Of a stretch of DNA of 64,000 nt, positions 1 to 9,752 are shown piece by piece. The stretch's first letter is position 1. The number at the start of each line of letters is the position of its first letter. Made by a program: the position numbers and the translations under genes. A model generated the notes under the pieces. It worked only from the letters and a program-made list of their open reading frames with translations, was not told where the DNA came from and did no database searches. Origin of the DNA: Pseudomonadota bacterium. GTDB lineage: Bacteria > Pseudomonadota > Gammaproteobacteria > Burkholderiales > Thiobacillaceae. The stretch spans positions 291,630 to 355,629 of the forward strand of contig JAKADC010000003.1 of the NCBI GenBank assembly GCA_021820845.1, in the 5' to 3' direction.

Positions 1-1
1 G

Positions 2-886
2 GGTGCGCCGGTGGTGACGACCAACACCGAACTGTCGCCGCTGCCGCTGACCGTCGACAAGCTGCGCCACCTCACAGGCGCCGACATCACGATGAACAAT
101 CCGCAGCTCAACCTGCAGAAGGTGGACAGCGACGTCAACATCCTCGCCAACCCGCGCATCCGCGTGAAGAACCTCGCAAAGGCCCGGATCCACATCGGCG
201 ACAAAGTCCCGGTCATCACGTCGAATACGACGTCGACCGGCGTCGTCTCGGAGTCGGTGTCCTATCTGGACGTGGGGCTGAAGCTCGATGTCGAGCCCGC
301 CGTGCTGGCGCAGGAGGACGTCCAGATCAAGGTCGGGCTCGAAGTCTCCAACATCGTGCGTGAAATCCGCAGCAACAACGGCACGCTCACGTATCAGATC
401 GGCACCCGCAACGCCGGGACCACGCTGCGGCTGAAGGACGGCGAAACCCAGGTTCTGGCCGGACTGATCTCGGACGAGGACCGCAAGACCGCGTCCAAGA
501 TTCCGGGCCTGGGCGACCTCCCGCTGCTCGGGCGGCTGTTCTCCGATCACCACAACGAGCGCAACAAGACCGAGATCGTGCTGCTGATCACGCCGCGCGT
601 ACTGCGAAGCGACAGCACGCGGCAGCCCGCGCTGACCGAGTTTCCCGGCGGAACCGAAAACGCCATCGGCGGCGGCTTTTCGGTCCCGCCCGGCCAGTCG
701 CAGCAGACGTCGCCGCCGCTGCAACCGGCCATTCCGAATCCGCCCCCGGTCCCGTCCGCCCCCGAAATTCCGGCACCGTCGGCGCTGCCGCAGCAGCCCA
801 CCGCGCCGCCGGTCGAGCAGTCGGTCTCGCCGGGCGCCGCGCCGCCGCAGTCCGATCGCGAAATGCCGCCGGCAAGCGGGCAATAG
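2..886 (+). CDS. Secretin (type II secretion/pseudopilus outer-membrane channel), 5' partial
   Basis: C-terminal part of a secretin, the outer-membrane ring through which type II secretion or type IV pilus systems pass their substrate. The frame is open to the left edge, so the N-terminal domains lie outside the window. Visible hallmarks are the beta-rich core with the VPVITSNTT and LKDGETQVLAGLI stretches and the secretin signature ending IPGLGDLPLLGRLF, followed by a TEIVLLITPRVL segment. After about residue 205 of the visible part comes a Pro/Gln/Ala-rich tail of about 85 residues, a low-complexity extension. Two bases separate it from the first of three pseudopilin genes. That context favours a GspD-like or MshL-like role; the sequence alone does not decide which. 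Confidence 0.9.
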   Translation, partial: GAPVVTTNTELSPLPLTVDKLRHLTGADITMNNPQLNLQKVDSDVNILANPRIRVKNLAKARIHIGDKVPVITSNTTSTGVVSESVSYLDVGLKLDVEPAVLAQEDVQIKVGLEVSNIVREIRSNNGTLTYQIGTRNAGTTLRLKDGETQVLAGLISDEDRKTASKIPGLGDLPLLGRLFSDHHNERNKTEIVLLITPRVLRSDSTRQPALTEFPGGTENAIGGGFSVPPGQSQQTSPPLQPAIPNPPPVPSAPEIPAPSALPQQPTAPPVEQSVSPGAAPPQSDREMPPASGQ

Positions 887-888
887 GC

Positions 889-1365
889 ATGCGCCAGCGC
901 AGCGCCGGATTCAGCCTGATCGAGCTGATGGTCACCCTGGCCATCCTGGCGCTGCTCGCCACCATGGCCGTGCCGTTCGCCCAGCTCGTACAGCAGCGCC
1001 ACAAGGAAACCGACCTGCGGGACGCGCTGCGCCAGATCCGCACCGCGCTCGACGCCTACAAGGAGGCGGTCAAGGAAGGCCGCGTCGACGCGCCGGCCGA
1101 CGGCAGCGGCTACCCGGCCAGCCTCGACGTGTTGTGGCAGGGCGTGCCCGACAAGAGCAAGCCCGACGCGAGCCGGATCTATTTTCTGCGGCGCCTGCCG
1201 CGCGATCCGTTTTATCCGGACGCGGCCGCGGCGGCCGCGACCACCTGGGGCCTGCGCAGCTACGCCAGCCCGCCCGACGCACCCGCGCCGGGACGCGACG
1301 TGTTCGACGTGTATTCGCTGTCGCCCGCCACCGGCCTGAACGGCGTGCCCTATGCGGACTGGTGA
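889..1365 (+). CDS. GspG-like type II secretion pseudopilin (first copy)
   Basis: 158-residue class III prepilin-like protein. The short basic leader ends in SAG, then mature FSLIELMVTLAILALL, with the conserved Glu at position +5 needed for methylation and assembly. A prepilin peptidase should cut after the Gly. The hydrophobic N-terminal helix is followed by a coiled stretch (QRHKETDLRDALRQIRTALDAYKEA) and a GspG-like globular domain with a PRDPFYPD motif. The protein ends in the residues YADW, shared with the next gene product. ATG at 889 follows the secretin stop closely. It probably forms part of the periplasmic pseudopilus. Confidence 0.85.
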   Translation: MRQRSAGFSLIELMVTLAILALLATMAVPFAQLVQQRHKETDLRDALRQIRTALDAYKEAVKEGRVDAPADGSGYPASLDVLWQGVPDKSKPDASRIYFLRRLPRDPFYPDAAAAAATTWGLRSYASPPDAPAPGRDVFDVYSLSPATGLNGVPYADW

Positions 1366-1369
1366 CGCC

Positions 1370-1750
1370 ATGCTGAAACGCCTGCTGCGCGGATTCACCC
1401 TGATCGAGCTCATGGTCGTGATGGCCATCATCGCACTGCTCCTGACGCTGGCGATGCCGCGCTATTTCAAGCATCTGGAACTCTCGCGCGAAACCGTCCT
1501 CAAGCAGGACCTTGCCGTCATGCGCGACGCCATCGACAAGTATCACGGCGACACGGGACGCTATCCCGAGAGCCTCGAGGCGCTGGTCAACGCGCGCTAC
1601 CTGCGCTCGATCCCGGTCGATCCGATCACCGAGCGCGCGGACACCTGGCAGGTCGTCGCGCCTGCGGAGGATGCGACGGGCGCGATGTACGACGTCAAGA
1701 GCGGCGCGCCGGGAACCGCGCACGACGGCAGCACCTATGCCGACTGGTAA
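1370..1750 (+). CDS. GspG-like type II secretion pseudopilin (second copy)
   Basis: 126-residue pseudopilin starting MLKRLLRG, then mature FTLIELMVVMAIIALLLTLAMP with Glu at +5. The body resembles the major pseudopilin GspG: a helix carrying KQDLAVMRDAIDKYHGDTGRYP, then SLEALV and SIPVDPITE, and a C-terminal ...TYADW. I chose ATG 1370, five bases after the previous stop, over an in-frame upstream ATG at 1352 that would overlap the previous gene and spoil the leader. With its neighbour it makes a pair of GspG-type paralogues; this shorter one is closer to the canonical major pseudopilin. Confidence 0.87.
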   Translation: MLKRLLRGFTLIELMVVMAIIALLLTLAMPRYFKHLELSRETVLKQDLAVMRDAIDKYHGDTGRYPESLEALVNARYLRSIPVDPITERADTWQVVAPAEDATGAMYDVKSGAPGTAHDGSTYADW

Positions 1751-2264
1751 GCCCGCGCAATCCGGCTTCACCTACTTCCTCGTGCTGATGCTGATCGCGC
1801 TGATCGGCATGGGACTGGCCGCGGCGGGAACGCTGTGGCACACCGAGTCGCAGCGCGAACGCGAGGCCGAGCTGCTGTTCGTCGGCGACCAGTATCGTCA
1901 GGCCATCCGCAGCTATTACGCGCTCGACACCGCCCAGCCGCGCCTGCCGCAAAGCATCGACGACCTGCTCGAAGACAACCGCCGCCCCAGCGTGGTGCGG
2001 CACCTGCGCCGCGCCTACCGCGACCCGCTGACCGGCGGCGAGTTCGCGCTGATCCGCGAGCCCGATACGCGCGGCATCGTCGGCGTCTACAGCCGCGCGC
2101 CCGGCCAGCCTTTCAAGATCGCCGGATTTTCAGCGAAAGACGAGGCGTTCAAGGGGGCAAAAACCTACGCCGGATGGCGCTTCGTCTTCGACCTGCCCGC
2201 CACGGTCCGCACCGCTCCAGCGTCGCAGCAGCCGCCAGATCTCCCGAGCGGCCGGGGGCGCTGA
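1737..2264 (+). CDS. Atypical pseudopilin-like protein lacking Glu+5
   Basis: 175-residue protein. ATG 1737 overlaps the end of the second pseudopilin gene by 14 bases, which suggests coupled translation. The N-terminus reads MPTGKPAQSG, then FTYFLVLMLIALIGMG: a prepilin-type cleavage site and hydrophobic helix, but position +5 is Leu instead of Glu. After the helix comes a Glu/Arg-rich stretch (HTESQREREAELLFVGDQ) and a domain with PQSIDDLLEDNR and YRDPLTGGEFALI. Missing Glu+5 is a feature of the tip pseudopilin GspK, though the rest does not obviously look like GspK. Probably a minor pseudopilin of the same machine. Confidence 0.78.
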   Translation: MPTGKPAQSGFTYFLVLMLIALIGMGLAAAGTLWHTESQREREAELLFVGDQYRQAIRSYYALDTAQPRLPQSIDDLLEDNRRPSVVRHLRRAYRDPLTGGEFALIREPDTRGIVGVYSRAPGQPFKIAGFSAKDEAFKGAKTYAGWRFVFDLPATVRTAPASQQPPDLPSGRGR

Positions 2265-2309
2265 GCGGGTGCGGGCGACGCCGACGCGCCGATATTCCGC
2301 TCGCGGCCG

Positions 2310-2891
2310 TCAAGCCGCGCCGGCGGCGCCCCCGGCTCCCAAGGGCCAGCGCCGGACCACCTCGTAATGCGCGCCGTCCGGGGTTGTCACCGACTTTACC
2401 AGCACGAAATCCTTGACCCGCCAGCGCACGGGTGAACACGCCGGCGCCTCGCCGCCCGCCGATTTTCTCAGCAGCGTGACGTGCGGCACGTGGGGCCGGG
2501 CGTCGACGGCAAACCCCGCTGCGGCGAGGGCGTCGTTCAACACGCGCGCCAGTTCCAGGTACTGCGGCGGCGTTTCGCTCGCGCCGAGCCAACCGATGCG
2601 GTTATGTCGCCAGTAGCCCGGCCGGTCGAGGACGAGTTCGAACGCTTCGCTCGTGATCGTGGCGGCGCACGCGGCCAGCGCGTCCAGCTGCGCGGCCGGC
2701 GTGCTGCCGAGAAAGGCCAGGGTCATGTGCAGGGTGTCCGCGCGCATGCGGCGGCCGCCCCAGTGCCGGTGCAGCCACCTTCCGGTGCGGTTGAGCGCGT
2801 CGCGGGCAGCGTCGTCCGGCCACAGGGCGAAGAAGAGCCTGAAGGTGTCGCGTCCGCCGGGAAGCGGTTCGGCCTGCCCGGCTTCAGTCAC
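2310..2891 (-). CDS. thpR: RNA 2',3'-cyclic phosphodiesterase
   Basis: 193 residues, the usual size for the LigT/ThpR family of the 2H phosphoesterase superfamily, which hydrolyses 2',3'-cyclic phosphate ends of RNA. Both catalytic HxT motifs are visible: HMTLAFLG near residue 55 and HVTLLRK near residue 138. The N-terminal [10 protein letters not shown] is typical of the family. It is the last gene of a minus-strand run ftsK-ispD-ispF-thpR, and its start overlaps the ispF stop by eight bases, so it is probably cotranscribed. The true substrate in vivo is not known from sequence. Confidence 0.9.
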   Translation of the reverse strand: MTEAGQAEPLPGGRDTFRLFFALWPDDAARDALNRTGRWLHRHWGGRRMRADTLHMTLAFLGSTPAAQLDALAACAATITSEAFELVLDRPGYWRHNRIGWLGASETPPQYLELARVLNDALAAAGFAVDARPHVPHVTLLRKSAGGEAPACSPVRWRVKDFVLVKSVTTPDGAHYEVVRRWPLGAGGAAGAA

Positions 2892-3366
2892 GCGCGATCA
2901 GGCACACCGCTTCCGCCGCGATGCCCTCGCCGCGCCCGGTGAAGCCGAGTTTTTCGGTGGTGGTGGCCTTGACATTGACGCGGTCGAAGGCGATGCCGAG
3001 ATCGTCTGCGATGTGCGCGGTCATGCGCGCGATGTGCGGCGCCATCTTCGGCGCCTGCGCGATGATCGTGGCGTCGACGTTGCCGACGCGCCAGCCCTGC
3101 CCCTTCAATTGCCCGGCCACGCCGCGCAGCAGGATGCGGCTGTCGATGCCGGCGAACGCCATGTCGGTATCGGGGAAGTGGCGTCCGATATCGCCCAGCC
3201 CGGCAGCGCCGAGCAGCGCGTCGCAGACCGCGTGAAGCAGCACGTCGGCGTCGGAGTGCCCGGCAAGTCCGAGGTGGTATGGGACGTCGACGCCGCCGAC
3301 GATGAGCCTGCGGTTCTCGGCGAAGGCGTGGACGTCGAATCCGTGCCCGACCCGGATGTCATTCAT
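2884..3366 (-). CDS. ispF: 2-C-methyl-D-erythritol 2,4-cyclodiphosphate synthase
   Basis: 160 residues, normal for IspF. It forms the cyclic diphosphate in the MEP pathway of isoprenoid synthesis. The metal-binding N-terminus [11 protein letters not shown] carries the conserved Asp and His, followed by [18 protein letters not shown] with the third ligand. [11 protein letters not shown] and [22 protein letters not shown] are the CDP-binding and C-terminal signatures. It overlaps ispD by eight bases upstream and thpR by eight bases downstream. Cytoplasmic homotrimer by family knowledge. Confidence 0.97.
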   Translation of the reverse strand: MNDIRVGHGFDVHAFAENRRLIVGGVDVPYHLGLAGHSDADVLLHAVCDALLGAAGLGDIGRHFPDTDMAFAGIDSRILLRGVAGQLKGQGWRVGNVDATIIAQAPKMAPHIARMTAHIADDLGIAFDRVNVKATTTEKLGFTGRGEGIAAEAVCLIARD

Positions 3367-4060
3367 TCAGCTTCCTTATGATCATGCTCGCGAGTTCGAG
3401 GTCCTGCGGATAGGTGACCTTGAGATTGCGGCTGTCGGATTCGACGAGCTTCGGCTGCAGGCCGAGCCGCTCGATCGCCGAGGCCTCGTCGGTCATGTCG
3501 CCGCCCGCGGCGCGCAGCGCTTCGGTCAGCGTGCCGTGGCGGAACATCTGCGGCGTCTGCGCCTGCCACAGGCCCGCGCGCGGAACCGTCGCTTCGGCCC
3601 GCGCGCCGGATGTGGTGTCGGCCGCGGCGCGCTTGAGCGTGTCGGCCACCGGCACGGCAAGGAGACCGCCGACCGGGTCGTCCGCGACTTCGTCGAGCAA
3701 CTTGCCGAGCATCTCATCGGGCAGGCAGGGACGCGCGGCGTCGTGCACCAGCACCCAATCGTCGGGATCGCAGGTTGTCGCGATCGCTTCGAGGCCGTTC
3801 AGCACGGTTTCGGCGCGGGTCGCGCCGCCGCAGCGCAGCACCTCGATGCGCGCCTCCCAGCCCCGCCATTCGTAGTTGTTCCAGCGCTTGTCGGTGGGCG
3901 ACAGCACGACGAACAGCTTCTCGATGCGCGGCTCGCGCGCCAGCACCATCATCGCGTGGGCGATCATCGGCACCGAGTTGAGGTCCATGTACTGCTTTTC
4001 GACGGCGCCGCCCATGCGCGAGCCCGAGCCGGCGGCGGGAATCAGCGCATAGAACGTCAT
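3359..4060 (-). CDS. ispD: 2-C-methyl-D-erythritol 4-phosphate cytidylyltransferase
   Basis: 233 residues. It transfers CMP from CTP to methylerythritol phosphate in the MEP isoprenoid pathway. The N-terminal nucleotide loop is [12 protein letters not shown] with the expected Lys in [15 protein letters not shown], the [12 protein letters not shown] segment and the TDEASAIE motif are all present. The open frame continues upstream through ftsK, but ATG at 4058-4060 is the right start: it overlaps the ftsK stop as ATGA and gives a normal N-terminus. Adjacent ispF makes two consecutive-pathway enzymes in one transcript. Confidence 0.97.
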   Translation of the reverse strand: MTFYALIPAAGSGSRMGGAVEKQYMDLNSVPMIAHAMMVLAREPRIEKLFVVLSPTDKRWNNYEWRGWEARIEVLRCGGATRAETVLNGLEAIATTCDPDDWVLVHDAARPCLPDEMLGKLLDEVADDPVGGLLAVPVADTLKRAAADTTSGARAEATVPRAGLWQAQTPQMFRHGTLTEALRAAGGDMTDEASAIERLGLQPKLVESDSRNLKVTYPQDLELASMIIRKLNE

Positions 4061-6333
4061 GCCTCGCCCCCCGGCGCGAGCACGTCGCGGTTGCCGTTCG
4101 ACTGCATCGCCGAGACGAGGCCGGCGCGCTCCATGTCCTCGATCATGCGCGCGGCGCGGTTGTAGCCGATCCGGAGCTGGCGCTGCACCGACGAGATCGA
4201 CGCGCGCCGCGACTTCAGCACGAAGGCGACCGCCTGGTCGTAGAGCGGATCGGCCTCCGCGCCCGCCTCGCCGTATTCGCCGCCGCCCTCGCCCGCCTCT
4301 TCCGGCGACTCGAGCACGCCTTCGATGTATTCGGGTTCGCCCAGCGACTTCAGGTAATCGACGACGCGGTGCACCTCGTTGTCCGAGACGAAGGCGCCGT
4401 GCACGCGCTGCGGCAGGCCGGTGCCGGGCGGCAGGTAGAGCATGTCGCCCTGCCCCAGCAGCGCCTCGGCGCCCATCTGGTCGAGAATCGTGCGCGAGTC
4501 GATCTTGGACGAGACCTGGAAGGCGATGCGCGTCGGAATGTTGGCCTTGATGAGGCCGGTGATGACGTCGACGCTGGGCCGCTGCGTCGCGAGGATCAGG
4601 TGGATGCCGGCCGCGCGCGCCTTCTGCGCGAGCCGCGCGATGAGTTCCTCGACCTTCTTGCCGACCACCATCATCAGGTCGGCGAGCTCGTCGATCATCA
4701 CCACGATCATCGGCATGGTCTCGAGAGGCTCGGGATTGTCCGGCGTCAGGCTGAACGGATGGGTCAGCGGGGTGCCGGCCTTCTTCGCGTCGCGCACCTT
4801 CTGGTTGTAGCCCGCGAGGTTGCGCACGCCGACCGCCGACATCAGCTTGTAGCGCCGCTCCATCTCGCCGACGCACCAGTTGAGCGCGCTGGCGGCCTGC
4901 TTCATGTCGGTGACCACAGGCGCCAGCAGGTGCGGGATGCCTTCGTAGATCGACAGCTCCAGCATCTTGGGGTCGACCATGATCATGCGCACGGCCGACG
5001 GATCGGACTTGTAGACCAGCGACAGGATCATGGCGTTGACGCCGACCGACTTGCCCGAGCCGGTCGTGCCTGCGACCAGCAAGTGCGGCATCTTGCCGAG
5101 ATCGGCCACCACTGGGTTGCCTGCGATGTCCTTGCCGAGCGTGACGGTGAGCGGGCTCGCGCTGTCGTGGTAGGCCTTGGAGCCGAGAATCTCGGACAGG
5201 CGCACGATCTGCCGCTTCGGGTTGGGAATCTCCAGCCCCATCGTGTGCTTGCCGGGAATCGCCTCGACCACGCGGATGCTGATCACCGACAGGGTGCGCG
5301 CCAGGTCCTTCGCCAGGTTGACGATCTGGCTGCCCTTCACGCCGGTCGCGGGCTCGATCTCGTAGCGCGTGATGACCGGGCCGGGCGAAGCCGACACGAC
5401 CTTCACTTCGACCCCGAATTCGGCGAGCTTGCGCTCGATCATCAGCGAGGTGAATTCCAGCGCTTCGGGGCTCGCGGTCTCCACCGCCTCGTCGGCGGGG
5501 TCGAGCAGGTGCAGCGGCGGCAAAGGCGAATCCGGCAGGTCGGAGAACAGCGGCGCCTGCTTTTCGGTGACGGCGCGCTCGGACTGCGGGATTTCGCGCA
5601 CCACCGGCTCGATGCGGATCGGGGGCGCTTCGACGCGCTTCTTCTTTTCCACCGACACTTTCGCTTCGCGCTTCAACTGCGCCGCTTCGCCGAGCTTGCG
5701 GTCGCGGTAGGTTTGCCAGGCCCGGATCGACGTCCACCAGACCCATTCCACCCCCGCGCCGGTGCGCTCGGCCATCGTCAGCCACGACGTGCTCGTGAAG
5801 AGGCTGAACCCCACCGCCATCAGCAGCAGCAGGACCAGCGAGCCGCCGGTGAATCCGAGCAGCGCCCCGGCCGCGGCGCCCACCCCCGCGCCGATCACGC
5901 CGCCGTGCACGTCCGGCAGCGCCACCGCCCAATGCCAGGCACGCAGCCATTCGATGCCGGTGCTGCCGAGCAGGAGCAAGCCGAATCCGCCCAGTTTCAG
6001 CCAGCGCTGACCCCGCCCGGCGTAGGGCGCCTCGTCGAGATGGCGAAAGGTATGAACGACATAGGCTGCCGCGAGCCCCACCCACCACCAGGCCGACACG
6101 CCGAACAGCATCAGCAGCAGGTCCGACAGCCAGGCGCCGAAGCGCCCCCCCAGGTTGTGCACGACGCTGGTATCGCCGGTCGTGCTGAAGCCCGGGTCGG
6201 CCGCGCTATGGCTGAGCAGTATCCCGGCGAGCAGCAGCGCCGCACAGCCAACGAGCAAGGCGCGCGCTTCGCGCAGCAAGCGCTGCATCCGGGGCGATAA
6301 GGGAGTCGAGGGACGGGAAGCGGGACGCGCCAT
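4057..6333 (-). CDS. ftsK: DNA translocase FtsK
   Basis: 758 residues. Septal DNA pump that segregates chromosome termini during division. About four transmembrane helices fill the first 190 residues, then a fairly short linker with [18 protein letters not shown]. The ATPase motor has Walker A GTTGSGKS around residue 428 and Walker [16 protein letters not shown] winged-helix gamma domain at the end ([12 protein letters not shown], then [24 protein letters not shown]) should read KOPS sites. I start at MARPAS (6333), because a possible -10 box lies just upstream at 6363-6368 and an upstream ATG (6363) would fall inside it. First gene of ftsK-ispD-ispF-thpR. Confidence 0.95.
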   Translation of the reverse strand: MARPASRPSTPLSPRMQRLLREARALLVGCAALLLAGILLSHSAADPGFSTTGDTSVVHNLGGRFGAWLSDLLLMLFGVSAWWWVGLAAAYVVHTFRHLDEAPYAGRGQRWLKLGGFGLLLLGSTGIEWLRAWHWAVALPDVHGGVIGAGVGAAAGALLGFTGGSLVLLLLMAVGFSLFTSTSWLTMAERTGAGVEWVWWTSIRAWQTYRDRKLGEAAQLKREAKVSVEKKKRVEAPPIRIEPVVREIPQSERAVTEKQAPLFSDLPDSPLPPLHLLDPADEAVETASPEALEFTSLMIERKLAEFGVEVKVVSASPGPVITRYEIEPATGVKGSQIVNLAKDLARTLSVISIRVVEAIPGKHTMGLEIPNPKRQIVRLSEILGSKAYHDSASPLTVTLGKDIAGNPVVADLGKMPHLLVAGTTGSGKSVGVNAMILSLVYKSDPSAVRMIMVDPKMLELSIYEGIPHLLAPVVTDMKQAASALNWCVGEMERRYKLMSAVGVRNLAGYNQKVRDAKKAGTPLTHPFSLTPDNPEPLETMPMIVVMIDELADLMMVVGKKVEELIARLAQKARAAGIHLILATQRPSVDVITGLIKANIPTRIAFQVSSKIDSRTILDQMGAEALLGQGDMLYLPPGTGLPQRVHGAFVSDNEVHRVVDYLKSLGEPEYIEGVLESPEEAGEGGGEYGEAGAEADPLYDQAVAFVLKSRRASISSVQRQLRIGYNRAARMIEDMERAGLVSAMQSNGNRDVLAPGGEA

Positions 6334-6343
6334 GAAGAGTTGA

Positions 6344-7414
<1,071 letters not shown>

Positions 7415-7415
7415 G

Positions 7416-8075
7416 ATGAAACGCAGCCGCAGCGCGCTCGCGCCCGACGCGTTCGAGGCGCTGGCGCGCGTCCGCCGCGCGCTGCGCGAGCCGTCCGCCC
7501 CGCAGGACGCGCCGCATCCGGTATCGAAAACCTCCCGCTCCCCCATCGACGGCACCCTGCTGTTCCGCCGTGCCGTCGCCGGCGCCGTCCCGCTGCCGCC
7601 GCCGAACCGCGCCGACGTCGCGCGTCCGCGTCCCAGGCCCGTCGCCCGTCAGCGGCGCGCGGACGAACGGCAGGTGCTGGTCGACGCGCTGTCCGACCCC
7701 TGGGACTGGGAGGCCGCCGTCTCCACCGGCGAGGAACTATTCTTCGCGCGGCCGGGCGTGCCGATCGCCGCGCTCAGGAAACTGCGGCGCGGCGGCTGGG
7801 TCATCAAGGGTGAGCTCGACCTGCACGGACACACCGGCGACGAGGCGCGCGTCGCACTCGCCGCCTTTCTCAACCGCTGCATGATCGAGGACCGCCGCTG
7901 CGTGCGCGTCATCCACGGCAAGGGCCACGGCTCGAAAAACCGCCTGCCCGTCCTGAAGAACAAGGTGCGCCACTGGCTCATGCAGCGCGAGGACGTGCTC
8001 GCGTTTTGCCAGGCCCGCACCGTCGACGGCGGCAGCGGCGCCGTCATCGTCCTGCTTAAATCCTCGTCACGTTAA
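7416..8075 (+). CDS. Smr-domain protein (MutS2 C-terminal-like)
   Basis: 219 residues. The C-terminal half is an Smr domain: KGELDLHGHTGDEARVAL around residue 130 (the LDxHG motif) and VIHGKGHGSK (the H-G-x-G motif). Smr domains are nucleic-acid nucleases in several families, including MutS2 and E. coli SmrA/SmrB. The N-terminal 100 residues are Pro/Arg-rich with no fold I recognise, as in stand-alone Smr proteins. ATG 7416 is one base after the trxB stop, so coupling with trxB is likely. Substrate unknown; ribosome-associated mRNA cleavage is one possibility by analogy with SmrB. Confidence 0.87.
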   Translation: MKRSRSALAPDAFEALARVRRALREPSAPQDAPHPVSKTSRSPIDGTLLFRRAVAGAVPLPPPNRADVARPRPRPVARQRRADERQVLVDALSDPWDWEAAVSTGEELFFARPGVPIAALRKLRRGGWVIKGELDLHGHTGDEARVALAAFLNRCMIEDRRCVRVIHGKGHGSKNRLPVLKNKVRHWLMQREDVLAFCQARTVDGGSGAVIVLLKSSSR

Positions 8076-8087
8076 AGAGAGCCCATC

Positions 8088-8543
8088 ATGAGCGAACCCG
8101 CCGTCACCGATTTCGAACTGCCATCCACCGGCAATGGCCGATTCAGGCTGTCCGACCATCGCGGCAAGAATGTCGTCGTCTACTTCTATCCCAAGGACAA
8201 CACCTCGGGCTGCACGCTCGAAGGCCAGGAATTCCGGGATCTCTACGCCGATTTCGGCAAGGCCAGCACGCTCGTCGTCGGCGTCTCGCGCGACAGCCTG
8301 AAATCGCACGAAGGCTTCAAGGCCGAATACGGATTTCCGTTCGAACTGCTGTCCGACACGGATGAAACCGTGTGCAAACTGTTCGGCGTGATGAAGCTGA
8401 AGAACATGTACGGCAAGCAGGTGCGCGGGGTCGAGCGCAGCACCTTCGTGTTCGATGCGGACGGAAAGCTGGTGAAGAGCTGGCGCGGGCTGAAGGCGCC
8501 AGGGCACGCGGCGGAGGTGCTGGCGTTCGTGCAGACGCTTTGA
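8088..8543 (+). CDS. Peroxiredoxin, Bcp/PrxQ type
   Basis: 151 residues with a thioredoxin fold. It should reduce hydrogen and alkyl peroxides with electrons from thioredoxin, which fits the trxB gene two places upstream. The peroxidatic Cys is C42 in YPKDNTSGCTLEGQEF. The resolving Cys normally five residues later is Gly here. The only other Cys is C96 in DETVCKLFG and may resolve in its place. The usual PGC triad reads SGC, a modest deviation. ATG 8088 is preceded by AAAGAGAG as a ribosome site. Confidence 0.92.
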   Translation: MSEPAVTDFELPSTGNGRFRLSDHRGKNVVVYFYPKDNTSGCTLEGQEFRDLYADFGKASTLVVGVSRDSLKSHEGFKAEYGFPFELLSDTDETVCKLFGVMKLKNMYGKQVRGVERSTFVFDADGKLVKSWRGLKAPGHAAEVLAFVQTL

Positions 8544-8585
8544 GCGCCAGCCCGACCGCCGCTTGCCGCGGGCGCGGCGAACGCG

Positions 8586-8795
8586 TCAGAGCTTCAGCCG
8601 GTCCAGCCTGAGCACCGCCGTCTCCCCCGCCTCGTTCCGCGCCTGCAGCCACTCGGCGCCATCGCGTGTATACACGTCCAGCGGCAGCAGCCGCTGCGGC
8701 GCGCCGTCCACGCGCACATCCAGCCACTGCCGCGTGAGCACGGCGAATTCCAGGCGTTCGTGGTCGGCGCAGGGGATCGGCCGGTAATCGCTCAC
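8586..8795 (-). CDS. Rof-like Rho-binding antiterminator (small protein)
   Basis: A 69-residue protein starting at GTG 8795, whose first bases overlap the sppA stop (GTGA). The sequence runs SDYRPIPCADHERLEFAV near the N-terminus and GETAVLRLDRLKL at the end. That is the pattern of the YaeO/Rof family (Y-x-PI-x-C-x-x-x-x-x-LE, then a GET-x-x-LRLDK end), small OB-like proteins that bind Rho and block termination. The identification comes from remembered family sequence, without an alignment. A longer in-frame ORF reaches 8996, but that part is an sppA shadow. Confidence 0.7.
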   Translation of the reverse strand: MSDYRPIPCADHERLEFAVLTRQWLDVRVDGAPQRLLPLDVYTRDGAEWLQARNEAGETAVLRLDRLKL

Positions 8796-9742
8796 CGCAG
8801 CGTGAAGCCGGCTTTTTCGAACGGCGCCAGCGCGTTCGCCATCGATGCGCCCAGACGCCCCGCCAGCCGTGCGGCCAGACCCTCGTGCTGGGTATAGTCG
8901 ACGACATCCTTGGCCTTGATCACGTCGCGCGCGACCGACTCGACGCTGCCATAGCCGTCGGCGAGGCCCAGCCGGATGCTTTTCTCGCCGCTCCACACCA
9001 GCCCGCTGAACATGTCGGGCGTTTCCTTCAGGCGCTTGCCGCGGCCTTCCTTCACGACGTTGATGAACTGGCCGTGGATTTCTTCGAGCATCTGCTTGGC
9101 ATAGGCTTCCTGCGTCGGATCGACCGGCGAGAACGGATCGAGGAAGCCCTTGTTCTTGCCCGCGGTCAGGAGGCGGCGCTCGACGCCGAGTTTCTGCATC
9201 GTCTGGGTGAAGCCGAAGCCGTCCATCAGGACGCCGATGGAACCGATGATGCTGGCCTTGTCGACGAAGATCTTGTCGGCGCCGACCGCAACGTAATAGC
9301 CGCCCGACGCGCAGATGTCGTCCACCACCACGTACAGGGGAATGTTCGGATGCTGGGCGCGCAGGCGCTGCATCTCGTCGTGGATCTGCCCGGCCTGGAC
9401 CGGGCTGCCGCCGGGGCTGTTGATGCGCAGGATGACGCCCTTGGTCTTCTTGTCGTCGAAGGCGCTCTGCAGGCTCGCGATCACCGCGTCGGCGCTCGCC
9501 TTGTCGGACGCGATCTCGCCCTGCAGGTCGACCAGCGCGGTGTGTTCCTTGATGGACACGCCTTCCGAGCCGAACCAGCCGGCCACGAGAAACAGCACGA
9601 GGAACAGATACAGGAGGCCCAGCGTCTTGAAGAGGATGCCCCAGTGGCGGCTGCGGCGTTGTTCCTGGACCGCCGCCAGCGCCAGTTTTTCCAGGACTTC
9701 ACGTTCCCAGTTTGCCGGGGCAGGTTTTTCTTGTTCGCTCAT
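8792..9742 (-). CDS. sppA: Signal peptide peptidase SppA, 36-kDa type (S49 family)
   Basis: 316 residues. Membrane-anchored serine protease of family S49 that degrades cleaved signal peptides. One transmembrane helix lies near residues 43-65 (ILFKTLGLLYLFLVLFLVAGW). The catalytic domain shows ILRINSPGGSPV and DDICASGGYYVA, with the nucleophile Ser in ICASGGYY and a general-base Lys expected in the KASIIGSIGV region. I chose ATG 9742 (MSEQEKP) with GGAAGAAC upstream, over an in-frame ATG at 9772. The short form lacks the N-terminal repeat of E. coli SppA. Ten bases separate it from the Rieske gene. Confidence 0.92.
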   Translation of the reverse strand: MSEQEKPAPANWEREVLEKLALAAVQEQRRSRHWGILFKTLGLLYLFLVLFLVAGWFGSEGVSIKEHTALVDLQGEIASDKASADAVIASLQSAFDDKKTKGVILRINSPGGSPVQAGQIHDEMQRLRAQHPNIPLYVVVDDICASGGYYVAVGADKIFVDKASIIGSIGVLMDGFGFTQTMQKLGVERRLLTAGKNKGFLDPFSPVDPTQEAYAKQMLEEIHGQFINVVKEGRGKRLKETPDMFSGLVWSGEKSIRLGLADGYGSVESVARDVIKAKDVVDYTQHEGLAARLAGRLGASMANALAPFEKAGFTLR

Positions 9743-9752
9743 TGTTCTTCCA

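Noticed and set aside
3359..6088. 909-codon minus-strand frame joining ispD with upstream sequence
   Set aside because: The part before 4060 is ftsK read in another frame; ispD starts at the ATGA overlap.
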